Shown here one piece after another: positions 1-7,560 of a stretch of 64,000 nucleotides of DNA. The notes below the pieces were generated by a model. It did not search any database. It had not been told where the DNA came from and was given only the letters and a program-made list of their open reading frames with translations. The first letter of the stretch is position 1. Each line of letters starts with the position of its first letter. Source of the stretch: Actinocorallia herbida (GTDB lineage: Bacteria > Actinomycetota > Actinomycetes > Streptosporangiales > Streptosporangiaceae); contig NZ_RJKE01000001.1 in NCBI RefSeq assembly GCF_003751225.1, forward strand, positions 8,680,001-8,744,000, given 5' to 3'. Position numbers and translations under genes: made by a program.

Positions 1-1
1 C

Positions 2-1132
2 GCGCCGCGCCTGACCGTCAAGGTCGACCGGGCCGCCACCCTCTTCGCGAAGGTCTACGACGTCACCCCCGAGGGCGCCGCCGCGCTCGCCCGGCGGATC
101 GCCGCGCCCGTCAGGCTGACCGAGGCCGGGGAGGCGGAGGTCGTCCTTCCGGCGATCGACTACGACTTCGCGCGCGGCCACCGGGTCAGGATCGTGCTCT
201 CCACGACCGACCAGGGCTTCGCGAGCCCGCTCGCCCCCGCCACCTACAAGATCTCGGCGGTCTCGGCCCTCACGCTCCCGACCGTGCCCGGCCTGGCCAC
301 CCCCGCGGGGCGGCCTCCGGCCTGGGTGTGGGCGCTGCCCCTCGGCGCGCTCGTGGTCGCCGGGGCGCTGGTGTTCCGGCGCAGGCCCAAGAACAGCTTC
401 GACCCCGCGCTCGCCGAGGTGCCGCTGCGGATCGACGGCCTCACCAAGACCTACTCCAACGGGTTCAAAGCGGTCGACGATCTGTCCTTCAAGGTCGAGA
501 AGGGCCAGGTCCTCGGACTGCTGGGCCCCAACGGCGCGGGGAAGACGACGACTCTGCGGATGCTCATGGGGCTCATCCATCCCGAGGGCGGCGAGATCCG
601 GATCTTCGGCCACAAGGTGACGCCGGGGGCCGCGGTGCTGCGCAGGCTCGGCTCGTTCGTCGAGGGCCCGGGGTTCCTTCCGCATCTGTCCGGCCGCGAC
701 AACCTGACCCTGTACTGGCGGGCCACCGGACGTCCCTTCGCCGAGGCCCACCTCGAAGAGGCCCTTGAGGTGGCGGACCTCGGCGAGGAGGCGCTGGCCC
801 GCCCCGTCCGGACGTACTCGCAGGGCATGCGGGCCCGGCTGGCGATCGCCCAGGCGATGCTCGGCCTCCCGGACCTCCTGGTCCTCGACGAGCCGACGAA
901 CGGCCTCGACCCGCCGCAGATCCGCGCGATGCGCGAGGTCCTGGTGGACTACGCCGCGCGCGGCCGCACCGTGATCGTCTCCAGCCACCTCCTCAGCGAG
1001 GTCGAGCAGACCTGCAGCCACGTCGTGGTGATGACCCGCGGCGCGAAGGTCGCCGACGGCCCGGTCGAGGAGATCGTCGGAGGCCGCGGCCTGGAGAACG
1101 TGTTCCTGGAGATCATCGGAGGGGGCGTATGA
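2..1132 (+). CDS. CocE/X-Pro-peptidase C-terminal domain fused to ABC-2 type ATPase (5' truncated)
   Basis: The reading frame is open from the window edge, so the N-terminus lies outside; 376 residues are visible. Residues 1-90 resemble the C-terminal jelly-roll of CocE/NonD (X-Pro dipeptidyl-peptidase) hydrolases, with an LPA-IDYDF-RGHR-R stretch and STDQGFA. A single membrane helix follows (about 107-125) with a basic RRR stop. Residues 141-376 are an ABC ATPase with Walker A GPNGAGKTTT (about 175-184), signature YSQGM and Walker B LLVLDEPTNGLDP. The hydrolase part would face outside and the ATPase inside. The stop overlaps the permease start by four bases, so the two are coupled. A GTG at 194 inside the jelly-roll is a possible internal start but would cut the domain. 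ABC part certain; fusion strongly supported by the single unbroken frame; substrate unknown. Confidence 0.85.
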   Translation, partial: APRLTVKVDRAATLFAKVYDVTPEGAAALARRIAAPVRLTEAGEAEVVLPAIDYDFARGHRVRIVLSTTDQGFASPLAPATYKISAVSALTLPTVPGLATPAGRPPAWVWALPLGALVVAGALVFRRRPKNSFDPALAEVPLRIDGLTKTYSNGFKAVDDLSFKVEKGQVLGLLGPNGAGKTTTLRMLMGLIHPEGGEIRIFGHKVTPGAAVLRRLGSFVEGPGFLPHLSGRDNLTLYWRATGRPFAEAHLEEALEVADLGEEALARPVRTYSQGMRARLAIAQAMLGLPDLLVLDEPTNGLDPPQIRAMREVLVDYAARGRTVIVSSHLLSEVEQTCSHVVVMTRGAKVADGPVEEIVGGRGLENVFLEIIGGGV

Positions 1133-1947
1133 GCCGGGCGCTGCCCCTGCGGGTCGAGGCGGTGCGCCAGTTCCGGCGGCGCCGGACGCTGGTGGCCTTC
1201 GGGCTGCTGCTCGCGCTGCCGTGGATCCTCATCCTGGCGTTCCAGTTCGGCGGCGAGGGCGACGCGCCGGACGGGCGGATCTCGCTGGTGGACGTGGCGA
1301 CGACGGGCGGGCTGAACTTCGCCCTGTTCTCGCTGTTCGTGGCGACGGGCTTCCTGCTGGTCGTGGCGGTCGCGCTGTTCTGCGGCGACACGGTGGCCAG
1401 CGAGGCCGGCTGGTCGTCGCTGCGCTATCTGCTGGCCGCGCCCGTCCCGCGCGACAGGCTGCTGCGGCAGAAGCTGATCGTGGCGCTCGGGTACGCGGCG
1501 GCCGCGGTGCTGACACTGCCGGTGATGGCGCTGCTGGCGGGCACCCTGGTCTTCGGCTGGACGGACGTGACGATCCCGACGGGCGGGACCTTCCCCGCCG
1601 AGGCGGCCTTCGGCCGGATGGCGATCATCGCGGGGTACGCGCTGGTCTCCCAGCTCGTCGTCGCGGCGGTGGCGTTCCTGCTGTCGGTGAGCACCGACTC
1701 GCCGCTCGGCGCGGTGGGCGGGGCCGTCGGCATGGTGATCATCTGCAACATCCTGGACGCGGTGGAGGCCCTCGGCTCCTGGCGGGACGTGCTGCCGACC
1801 CGCTACATGTACGCCTGGATGGACGCGCTCCAGCCCGAGATCCAGTGGACGGGCATGGCCAAGGGGGCCGCCCTGTCCGTCTCGTACGCGCTCATCCTGT
1901 TCGCGCTGGCCTTCCGGCGCTTCCGCGCCAAGGACATCACCTCCTGA
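1129..1947 (+). CDS. ABC-2 type transporter permease
   Basis: A 272-residue membrane protein whose ATG overlaps the stop of the upstream ATPase (ATGA). After a basic N-terminus it has about six hydrophobic segments: near 25-45, 65-88, 120-145, 165-190, 195-215 and 245-265. The arrangement fits ABC-2/NatB-type permeases, which pair with a single ATPase chain. It almost certainly forms a homodimeric exporter or membrane-remodelling complex with the hydrolase-ATPase fusion. The substrate cannot be read from the sequence. A strong hairpin follows about 45 bases after the stop, ending the unit. Confidence 0.8.
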   Translation: MSRALPLRVEAVRQFRRRRTLVAFGLLLALPWILILAFQFGGEGDAPDGRISLVDVATTGGLNFALFSLFVATGFLLVVAVALFCGDTVASEAGWSSLRYLLAAPVPRDRLLRQKLIVALGYAAAAVLTLPVMALLAGTLVFGWTDVTIPTGGTFPAEAAFGRMAIIAGYALVSQLVVAAVAFLLSVSTDSPLGAVGGAVGMVIICNILDAVEALGSWRDVLPTRYMYAWMDALQPEIQWTGMAKGAALSVSYALILFALAFRRFRAKDITS

Positions 1948-1992
1948 CGGCCGCCTGAACCGGCGGGGCCGCCACACGCCGCCGCAGTCCCG

Positions 1993-2032
1993 TTGCCCGG
2001 GCTTCCTCCCCGTTCGGAAGAAGCCCGGGCAA
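1993..2032 (+). terminator. Hairpin terminator after the ABC permease
   Basis: A perfect 13-base-pair inverted repeat (1993-2005 with 2020-2032, TTGCCCGGGCTTC / GAAGCCCGGGCAA) with a 14-base loop lies 45 bases after the permease stop. There is no clear T tract, which is common for actinomycete terminators. Confidence 0.75.
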
Positions 2033-2039
2033 TCCGCTG

Positions 2040-2287
2040 TTTATAACGAGGTGTCAGTGGGGTATTCCACGGCCAAAGAGCGTACGGGGATCATCCGGAA
2101 ACCCCCTGCGTGCCGACGGGAAGAGACCATACGATCACCTTGCGTGACACCCACCACCATAAATTCGGATGAAGTAGCAGCAAACCGTGCGTAAGCTCAG
2201 CACAACCCACGGCAGTCGCGGGACCGAACGCGAAGTTCCGCCGAGGGTGAACACTCCGGCCGATTAGCGGCCTGTCTCCGAGGGGAG
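2040..2287 (+). other. Lower-GC leader region with possible long-range pairing, function unknown
   Basis: About 250 bases of visibly lower GC separate the ABC unit from the 33-codon gene. GGTGTCA (2050-2056) can pair with TGACACC (2145-2151), enclosing a smaller GGGG...CCCC hairpin, so a folded 5' leader is possible. I do not recognise a known riboswitch family. A 70-residue minus-strand reading frame here lacks coding character. The region probably holds the promoter and leader of the small gene at 2297. Confidence 0.3.
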
Positions 2288-2296
2288 ATGATCGAA

Positions 2297-2398
2297 ATGG
2301 CAAGGCAGCAGCAGATCGTCAAGCTTCCGCGTGTCCCCCGCAAGCCCACCACCGACCTCGACCTCCGCACTCCTTCCGGTCGCGTTCTCCCTTACTGA
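2297..2398 (+). CDS. Small 33-residue protein of unknown function
   Basis: The peptide starts MARQQQIVKLPRVPRKP and ends RTPSGRVLPY: a basic first half, then TTDLDL. An AGGGGAG ribosome-binding site (2281-2287) sits nine bases before the ATG at 2297. An in-frame ATG at 2288 directly abuts that site and is less likely to be used. There is no signal peptide, cysteine or membrane segment. About 130 bases separate it from the secreted phytase-like gene on the same strand. It could be a regulatory leader peptide, a precursor peptide or a stand-alone small protein. No modification enzymes are nearby. Support is the good ribosome-binding site and high GC at third positions. Confidence 0.45.
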   Translation: MARQQQIVKLPRVPRKPTTDLDLRTPSGRVLPY

Positions 2399-2532
2399 GC
2401 CCCGGCTCGGTCGCCCCACCTTCGCCCCGGCGATACTCCGCAGCCCTTTCAGGTCCCGGTAGCCGAGTGTTCACCTGGACTTATCCGTCGGCTGGAAGGG
2501 TCGTTCCGTTTGAATACGGAACGGAGTACTTC

Positions 2533-4767
2533 ATGCGCCTTCGCATGCGTCTGTCGGCCGGAGCGCTCGCGAGCGCCGCGTTGGTCGCCGGGCTGAGCCC
2601 CGCCGCGCACGCGGGCGGCAAGGACCCGCTGTTCGAGCGGGTCGCGACCTACCCGGTGTTCCAGAACCTGCCCGCGGGCGCCGACCCCGCCGACGAGACC
2701 GTCGCGGAGATCAGCGCGGTCACCGAGGACGGCAGGACCCTCATCTACACCGACGCCCCGGGCGAGCGCGTCGGCTTCCTCGACCTCTCCAAGCCGGGCT
2801 CTCCCAAGGGCCTCGGCACCCTGGCGACCGAGGGGGGCCAGCCGACCTCCGTCGCCGTCGTCGGCGCCTACGCCCTGATCGTCATCGACACGAGCGAGAG
2901 CTTCACCGCCCCGTCCGGCCGGGTCGACGTCGTGCGCATCGCCGACCGCACCCTCGTGCGCAGCATCGACCTCGGCGGCCAGCCCGACTCGATCGCCGTG
3001 AAGGGCAAGTACGCGGCCATCGCGATGGAGAACCAGCGCGACGAGGACGTCGCCCCCGAGGGCGGCGAAGAAGGCGACCTGCCTCAGGCCCCCGCCGGAT
3101 TCCTCCAGATCCTCGACCTCAAGGGCGCGAACCCGTCGTCTTGGGGCGTGCGCAAGGTCCCCTTCACCAAGGCCGACGGAAGCGCACTGCCCGCCTTCAC
3201 CGCCGCCGGGATCGACACCCCCTCGGACCCCGAGCCCGAGTACGTCTCGATCAACGGGCGCGGCCGCGTCGCCGTCACCCTCCAGGAGAACAACGGCGTC
3301 GCGATCGTCGACCTGGCCTCCGGCCGGATCGAGAAGGTCTTCTCCACCGGGAAGGTCACGGTGTCCGGTGTGGACACCGAGGAGGACGGCGTCCTCTCCC
3401 CGACCGGCACGATCACCGACGTGCCGCGCGAGCCCGACGCGATCTCCTGGGTCGACGACGCGACCCTCGCGACCGCCAACGAGGGCGACTGGAAGGGCGG
3501 CAGCCGCGGCTGGACCGTCTTCTCCGCGTCCGGCAAGGTCCTGTGGGACGCCGGGAACTCCTTCGAGCGGCTGGCGCTCCAGCACGGGCACGCCAACGAC
3601 GACAGGTCGGAGAACAAGGGCACCGAGCCCGAGGGCCTGACCGTCGGGACCTTCCAGGGCAAGCGGTACGCCTTCGTCGGATCCGAGCGCTCGAACTTCG
3701 TCGCGGTCTACGACCTGAGCCGGCCGTCCCGGCCCCGGTTCGTGCAGTTCCTCGCCACGAACGCCGGGCCGGAGGGGCTGCTCGCGGTCCCGTCGCGCGG
3801 CATGTTCATCGTCTCCTCCGAGACCGACGACGCCTCGGTGGGCGTCCGCGCGGGCGTCCAGGTGTTCCGGCTCGGCGAGCCGTCGACGCCCGGCCTGATC
3901 TCCGCGACGGGCAGGGACGGCACGCCGATCGGCTGGGGCGCCCTGTCGGGCCTGTCCGCCGAGCCGGGCAGCCGCGACGGCCTGTACGCGATCTCCGACA
4001 ACGCCTACGCGCCGACCAGGATCTACTCGATCGACACCGACGAGACCCCCGCGGTGATCACCTCGGCCCTGACCGTCACCAAGGACGGCGCCCCCGCCGC
4101 CTATGACGCCGAAGGGATCGCGGCCCGTCGATCCGGCGGGTTCTGGCTGGCCAACGAGGGCGCCAAGGGTCCGGGGAACCTCCTGGTCGAGGTGGACGCC
4201 AAGGGCGCGGTCACCCGCGAGGTCGCGCTGCCGGCCGACATCACGTCCCGGATGGGCGCGCAGGGCCTTGAGGGCGTGACCGTCACCGGGTCCGGCGCCG
4301 CCGAGACCGTCTGGGTGACGCTCCAGCGGCCGCTCACCGGCGACCCGGCGAACACCGTCCGGATCGGGCGGTTCGCCCCGGCGACGGGCACCTGGTCGTG
4401 GTTCGGGTACCCGATCGAGCCGTCGGCGTCGACCGCCAACTGGAACGGGCTGTCGGAGATCACCGCCTATGACGGGCGGCTGATCGTCGTCGAGCGCGAC
4501 AAGGCGTCCGGCACGGCCGCCGCGCACAAGAAGCTGTACTCCGTCGCGCTGCCCACCGGCGAGCCGGCGGGGCTGCCCGTGCTCCAGAAGACCCTCGTGC
4601 GGGACCTGCTGCCCGACCTCGCCTCCCTGGGCGGCTGGGTGCAGGAGAAGGTCGAGGGCTTCGCCGTCACGGGCGCCGGCCGTCCGTGGATCGTCACCGA
4701 CAACGACGCGGTCCAGGACGCCACCGGCGAGACGGTGTTCCTGTCCTTCACCAAGCGCCTGCGCTGA
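2533..4767 (+). CDS. Secreted phytase-like esterase (PF13449-type) with N-terminal beta-propeller
   Basis: The ATG at 2533 is chosen because GGAG lies about six bases upstream and the product begins with a clean Sec signal peptide (MRLRMRLSAGALASAALVAG, cleavage after AHA near residue 29); the frame is open further upstream. The mature protein is about 715 residues. Residues about 35-450 carry repeated beta-propeller blades of the type ISAVTEDGRTLIYTD and PDSIAVKGKYAAIA. The remainder contains motifs of the phytase-like esterase domain: SDNAYAPTRIYSID, DAEGIAARRSGGFWLANEG, GLEGVTV and EKVEGFAV. It would act outside the cell, probably as a phosphoesterase or esterase. Substrate unknown. A strong terminator follows. 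Confidence 0.75.
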   Translation: MRLRMRLSAGALASAALVAGLSPAAHAGGKDPLFERVATYPVFQNLPAGADPADETVAEISAVTEDGRTLIYTDAPGERVGFLDLSKPGSPKGLGTLATEGGQPTSVAVVGAYALIVIDTSESFTAPSGRVDVVRIADRTLVRSIDLGGQPDSIAVKGKYAAIAMENQRDEDVAPEGGEEGDLPQAPAGFLQILDLKGANPSSWGVRKVPFTKADGSALPAFTAAGIDTPSDPEPEYVSINGRGRVAVTLQENNGVAIVDLASGRIEKVFSTGKVTVSGVDTEEDGVLSPTGTITDVPREPDAISWVDDATLATANEGDWKGGSRGWTVFSASGKVLWDAGNSFERLALQHGHANDDRSENKGTEPEGLTVGTFQGKRYAFVGSERSNFVAVYDLSRPSRPRFVQFLATNAGPEGLLAVPSRGMFIVSSETDDASVGVRAGVQVFRLGEPSTPGLISATGRDGTPIGWGALSGLSAEPGSRDGLYAISDNAYAPTRIYSIDTDETPAVITSALTVTKDGAPAAYDAEGIAARRSGGFWLANEGAKGPGNLLVEVDAKGAVTREVALPADITSRMGAQGLEGVTVTGSGAAETVWVTLQRPLTGDPANTVRIGRFAPATGTWSWFGYPIEPSASTANWNGLSEITAYDGRLIVVERDKASGTAAAHKKLYSVALPTGEPAGLPVLQKTLVRDLLPDLASLGGWVQEKVEGFAVTGAGRPWIVTDNDAVQDATGETVFLSFTKRLR

Positions 4768-4778
4768 CGCTCCCCCAA

Positions 4779-4810
4779 GGAATCCCCGCTCGAACCCGGG
4801 CGGGGATTCC
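4779..4810 (+). terminator. Hairpin terminator after the phytase-like gene
   Basis: GGAATCCCCGC (4779-4789) pairs perfectly with GCGGGGATTCC (4800-4810), an 11-base-pair stem with a 10-base loop, 12 bases after the stop and followed by GCCTTT. Confidence 0.85.
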
Positions 4811-4957
4811 GCCTTTCGCAGACCTCGCGCGGCGGCCTGCGCGACACGAGGAACCCGCGGAAGGCCCCGGTCGCCAGAGCGGCGGCGAGCGGCGTCAGCG
4901 GGAAGGCACGACCCGGCGTGAAGCCGACGCGCCATCTGTCACGCATGGGTGCACCTG

Positions 4958-5002
4958 CTCTGCACCGGGTGCGCCGGATTCGCCCGGTGTCCTTTTGCAG
5001 AG
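4958..5002 (-). terminator. Imperfect hairpin downstream of the lipoprotein gene
   Basis: CTCTGCACCGGG (4958-4969) can pair with CCCGG (4983-4987) and TGCAGAG (4996-5002), leaving a bulge. It lies just after the minus-strand lipoprotein stop at 5023, so it is a plausible terminator. Nothing else is visible between 4811 and 5022. Confidence 0.35.
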
Positions 5003-5022
5003 TGAGAGGACCGTATATCCGG

Positions 5023-5430
5023 TCAGTCCACAACGTCGATGGTGAGTTTCAGGTCCTGCTTCCCGGTCGGCCTCTCCCTGGCCCTGCGATAGGGGGCGTC
5101 GTCGTTCGCGACGAGTTCGCGGTCGCCGAGCGGGCGGGAGAGCGGGATCTCGAAGACTCGCGCGACGCCTGCCAGGAGGCACGGCTCGTCGCCGCCTTCG
5201 ATGAAGACGCCGATCCTGACCTTCTCCGGGGATTCCTCGACCTGCGCGTGCGCTTCCTTATCGCAGAGACCGGTGGTCGCCTCTAGGAGGACCGTCCTGC
5301 CGCCGTCGGGGACCCAGGCCGTCACTTCGTCGTCCTTCGGCAGCAGCTCGTCTCCGGGCGGCTGGCCCGCGCATCCCGCGACGAGGACCGCGACCGCCAG
5401 CGGGATTGCTAGGACTTTTCCTTTTCGCAC
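5023..5430 (-). CDS. Putative secreted lipoprotein, unknown function
   Basis: A 135-residue protein with a type II signal peptide: basic start MRKGK, hydrophobic stretch and lipobox LVAGC with Cys20. The mature part is acidic with two further cysteines (LCDK and EPCLL), possibly a disulfide. It should be anchored outside the membrane; no domain is recognised. The GTG start has no upstream Shine-Dalgarno sequence. It sits in the loop of a seven-base-pair hairpin (5420-5426 with 5432-5438), and a TANNNT-type -10 box (TACGCT) lies eight bases before it, so a leaderless transcript is likely. Confidence 0.65.
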   Translation of the reverse strand: MRKGKVLAIPLAVAVLVAGCAGQPPGDELLPKDDEVTAWVPDGGRTVLLEATTGLCDKEAHAQVEESPEKVRIGVFIEGGDEPCLLAGVARVFEIPLSRPLGDRELVANDDAPYRRARERPTGKQDLKLTIDVVD

Positions 5431-5484
5431 GGAAAAGGAGCGTAGGGATTATTCACCCGGCGTGCTGCGAAAGCGGCATCGCCG

Positions 5485-5739
5485 TCAGAGGATGACCCAG
5501 AGCGCCGATTCCACGCAGAGACCCAGGACGGCGAGCGGGGCGAGCGCGTCGAGGACGCGGCGCGGGCGGACGCCCCGGACGACCAGCGCCTCGAAGAGCG
5601 TCAGCGTCCCGGCGATCCCGAACACGGCACCGAGCCACGCCGCCCATCCGTCGCCGCCCGACGCCAGCACGAGCAGGAATCCTAGGGCGGCTGCCACCGA
5701 GCCTGCCCTGTACATGTTGCTTGCTACTTCGACCCCCAT
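5485..5739 (-). CDS. Small membrane protein, unknown function
   Basis: An 84-residue reading frame with three hydrophobic segments: AGSVAAALGFLLVLAS near 12-27, WAAWLGAVFGIAGTLTLFEA near 32-53, and ALAPLAVLGLCVESALWVI near 64-83. A VRGVRPRR basic loop separates the last two. No family is recognised. Neither the ATG at 5739 nor the internal ATG at residue 9 has a good ribosome-binding site, so the start is uncertain. It sits alone between the lipoprotein and the NADP-binding oxidoreductase, all on the minus strand. Confidence 0.5.
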   Translation of the reverse strand: MGVEVASNMYRAGSVAAALGFLLVLASGGDGWAAWLGAVFGIAGTLTLFEALVVRGVRPRRVLDALAPLAVLGLCVESALWVIL

Positions 5740-5824
5740 GTCCGTTATGACGCCATCGCCGTGCCGTCCGATCGAACGCCGCGAGGCTGCGGACAGCCCT
5801 ACCCCGAATAACGGACATCCGCAC

Positions 5825-6460
5825 TCACCGTGCGACGGAGAAGGCGAAGGGCACCGGGCCCAGCGCGCGCACGAGGTCCCCGACCATCAGGACGAAGGAC
5901 TCGGGCCCGCGGGCCGTCTCCACGCCCCCGAGGTCGACGACCGCCCGGTCCGGCCAGCCCAGGTCGCGCAGCAGCCCCCGGACGACGTCCTTGGCCGCGG
6001 GGTCGTCACCGGAAAGGAAGACGTCGGGCGGGACGGGGAGGGAGCCGGGGGCGGCCATGAGCGAGACGTGCGCGGTGTTCAGCGCCTTGACCACCCGGGA
6101 CCCGGGCAGCACCCGCTGGAGCTCCGCGGCGAGGCTCCCACCCGGATACCGCAGCGCCACGGCGAACCCCACCGGATCCGGCACCACCGCGTTGGCGACG
6201 TCGAGCACCACCTTGCCCTGCAGCTCGCGGGACAGGCCGGCCAGCACGTCGAGGGAGACGTCGCCCGGCAGCGCGTTCACGACCACGTCGGCCGCCCCTG
6301 CCGCCTCGCGCGGCGCGACCGCCCGCACGCCGGGCACGTCCCACCCGGCGGGGCTCCGCGCGCCCACCACGACCTCGCGGCCAGCCGCGCGCAGCCCCGC
6401 CGCCAGCGCTCGGGCCACCCCGCCCGCGCCGAGAATCCCGATCACCGTCGACCACCCCAT
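5825..6460 (-). CDS. NADPH-dependent F420 reductase-like oxidoreductase
   Basis: A 211-residue protein. The ATG at 6460 puts the Rossmann motif GILGAGGVARALAAG at the N-terminus, as in this family; the longer frame to 6532 only adds a low-complexity lead. Family members bind NADP and either exchange hydride with F420 or serve as general NADP-binding oxidoreductases. Further features are VVVGARSP after beta-2, DVVVNALPGDVS, and VVKALNTAHVSLMA, typical of the group. It is divergently transcribed from an HxlR-type regulator 98 bases away, which is the usual arrangement for local regulation. The exact substrate cannot be told. Confidence 0.7.
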   Translation of the reverse strand: MGWSTVIGILGAGGVARALAAGLRAAGREVVVGARSPAGWDVPGVRAVAPREAAGAADVVVNALPGDVSLDVLAGLSRELQGKVVLDVANAVVPDPVGFAVALRYPGGSLAAELQRVLPGSRVVKALNTAHVSLMAAPGSLPVPPDVFLSGDDPAAKDVVRGLLRDLGWPDRAVVDLGGVETARGPESFVLMVGDLVRALGPVPFAFSVAR

Positions 6461-6558
6461 ACTCGTTTCGAGGACGCTTCCGGCGCCGACCCTAGGCGTC
6501 GCCGGAGGCCCCGCGGCAGTACGCACCCGCAAGTGCGCAACGCACCCGGAGGAGACCG

Positions 6559-6960
6559 ATGACCACCCTCAGCGCCGCCGCCCGCCGCGCCGCGGCCCGC
6601 GCCGACCACCTCGACCGCGCCGCCGCGTGCCCCGCCAACCGGCTGCTGGACCGGCTCGGCGACAAATGGGCGCCGCTGGTCCTGCGGGCGCTCGCGGACG
6701 GGCCGCTCCGCTACAACGCGCTGTCCCGGACCGTCGCGGGGGCCAGCCAGAAGATGCTCACCCAGACCCTGCGCGCCCTCGAACGCGACGGGTTCCTCCG
6801 CCGCACCGCGGCCCCCGGCGTCCCGGCCCGGGTGGACTACGCCCTGACGCCCCTGGCCGAGAGCCTCCTGCCCCTCCTGGACTCCCTCGCGTCGTGGGCC
6901 GAGGAGAACATGCCGCGCGTCGACCGCTCCCGGGCCGCCTACGACACCCGTCGCGGCTGA
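6559..6960 (+). CDS. HxlR-family winged helix transcriptional regulator
   Basis: A 133-residue protein with the HxlR core: ACPANRLLDRLGDKWAPLVL, then LRYNALSR-VAGASQKMLTQTLRALERDGFLRR and YALTPLAESLLPLLDSLASW. The conserved cysteine of the N-terminal helix (Cys near 27) is present and in some relatives senses thiol or aldehyde stress. The divergent oxidoreductase at 5825-6460 is the obvious target, and the shared gap (6461-6558) should contain the operator; a GTGCGCAACGCAC stretch near the start is a candidate. Confidence 0.85.
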   Translation: MTTLSAAARRAAARADHLDRAAACPANRLLDRLGDKWAPLVLRALADGPLRYNALSRTVAGASQKMLTQTLRALERDGFLRRTAAPGVPARVDYALTPLAESLLPLLDSLASWAEENMPRVDRSRAAYDTRRG

Positions 6961-6970
6961 CCTCCGCATG

Positions 6971-7006
6971 GTGACGGCCGGGACGGAAAGCCGCCCCGGC
7001 CGTCAC
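6971..7006. terminator. Bidirectional hairpin between hxlR-type gene and csbD-type gene
   Basis: GTGACGGCCGGG (6971-6982) pairs perfectly with CCCGGCCGTCAC (6995-7006), a 12-base-pair stem with a 12-base loop between two convergent genes. Confidence 0.85.
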
Positions 7007-7012
7007 CGATGA

Positions 7013-7204
7013 TCACTTGCCGCGGTGCCGGAGGTCCTTCGCGGCATCCTTCAGATGCTCGCCCGCCTGCTTGGCGCTGCCCTTGATCCGGTCCACCCGC
7101 CCCTCGTCCTTCATCGACTTGTCATGGGTGGCCTTGCCCGTCGCCTCCTTGGCATGCCCCTTCATCTGCTCGGCTTTGTTCTTCATCTTGTCCAGGAACC
7201 CCAT
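7013..7204 (-). CDS. CsbD-family stress protein
   Basis: A 63-residue, highly charged, Lys-rich helical protein: MGFLDKMKNKAEQMKGHAKEA..GKATHDKSMKDEGRVDRIKGSAKQAGEHLKDA. The GHAKEATGKATHDKSMKDEGR block is the CsbD signature. CsbD proteins are small, probably disordered proteins induced in general stress; the biochemical role is unknown. GGGGTGGGG just before the ATG gives the ribosome-binding site. It is a single gene ending at a shared bidirectional terminator. Confidence 0.85.
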   Translation of the reverse strand: MGFLDKMKNKAEQMKGHAKEATGKATHDKSMKDEGRVDRIKGSAKQAGEHLKDAAKDLRHRGK

Positions 7205-7273
7205 GTCCCCACCCCCTAGGAAAAGTCCTTACCTAGAGGCCCCTTCCCCACAAGGCGTGATCAATGCGAACAC

Positions 7274-7534
7274 TCACCCCGATATCGGCCGGTAGTGAAG
7301 CATCACACTTCCCGAGGCGAAGACCCTGGTAGAGGTCAGCTCGAGGGGAATCCGGCGGGCCACGGTGCGCAGCACGGACCTGCCCGCGCCCAGGATGACC
7401 GGATGGATCATGATCCGCAGCTCGTCGACCAGGCCGAGCTCGAGGAGGCTCGCGGTCAGCTTCGCGCTGCCGAAGATCGCGATGTCCTTGCCCGGCAGCG
7501 CCTTGAGCGCCGCGACCCCCTCACCCACGTCCCC
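7274..7534 (-). pseudogene. C-terminal remnant of a dihydrofolate-reductase/RibD-C family protein
   Basis: About 86 residues (GKDIAIFGSAKLTASLLELG, VDELRIMIHPVILGAGRSV, ending HYRPISG) match the last half of RibD C-terminal-domain reductases. The N-terminal half with the cofactor-binding start is missing. Upstream the frame runs into unrelated sequence: the tail of a helix-turn-helix gene in another frame. This is a truncated relic left by a deletion or recombination, not a functional enzyme. Confidence 0.7.
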
Positions 7535-7560
7535 CCTCGACCGCTCCCCGCAACAGGGGT

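Noticed and set aside
2040-2287. Known riboswitch in the leader
   Set aside because: I could not match the conserved cores of the cyclic-di-AMP, cobalamin, SAM or TPP types; only generic pairing is seen.
2091-2303. 70-codon minus-strand frame in the leader region
   Set aside because: No ribosome-binding site and no recognisable pattern; it overlaps the small plus-strand gene that has a good site.
2297-2398. RiPP precursor peptide
   Set aside because: No cysteines or known leader pattern, and no modification or protease genes in the neighbourhood. It is kept only as an unknown small protein.
2449-4935. 828-codon minus-strand frame opposite the phytase-like gene
   Set aside because: Low-complexity Gly/Arg/Asp-rich translation with no motif; the plus strand has a signal peptide and recognisable domains.
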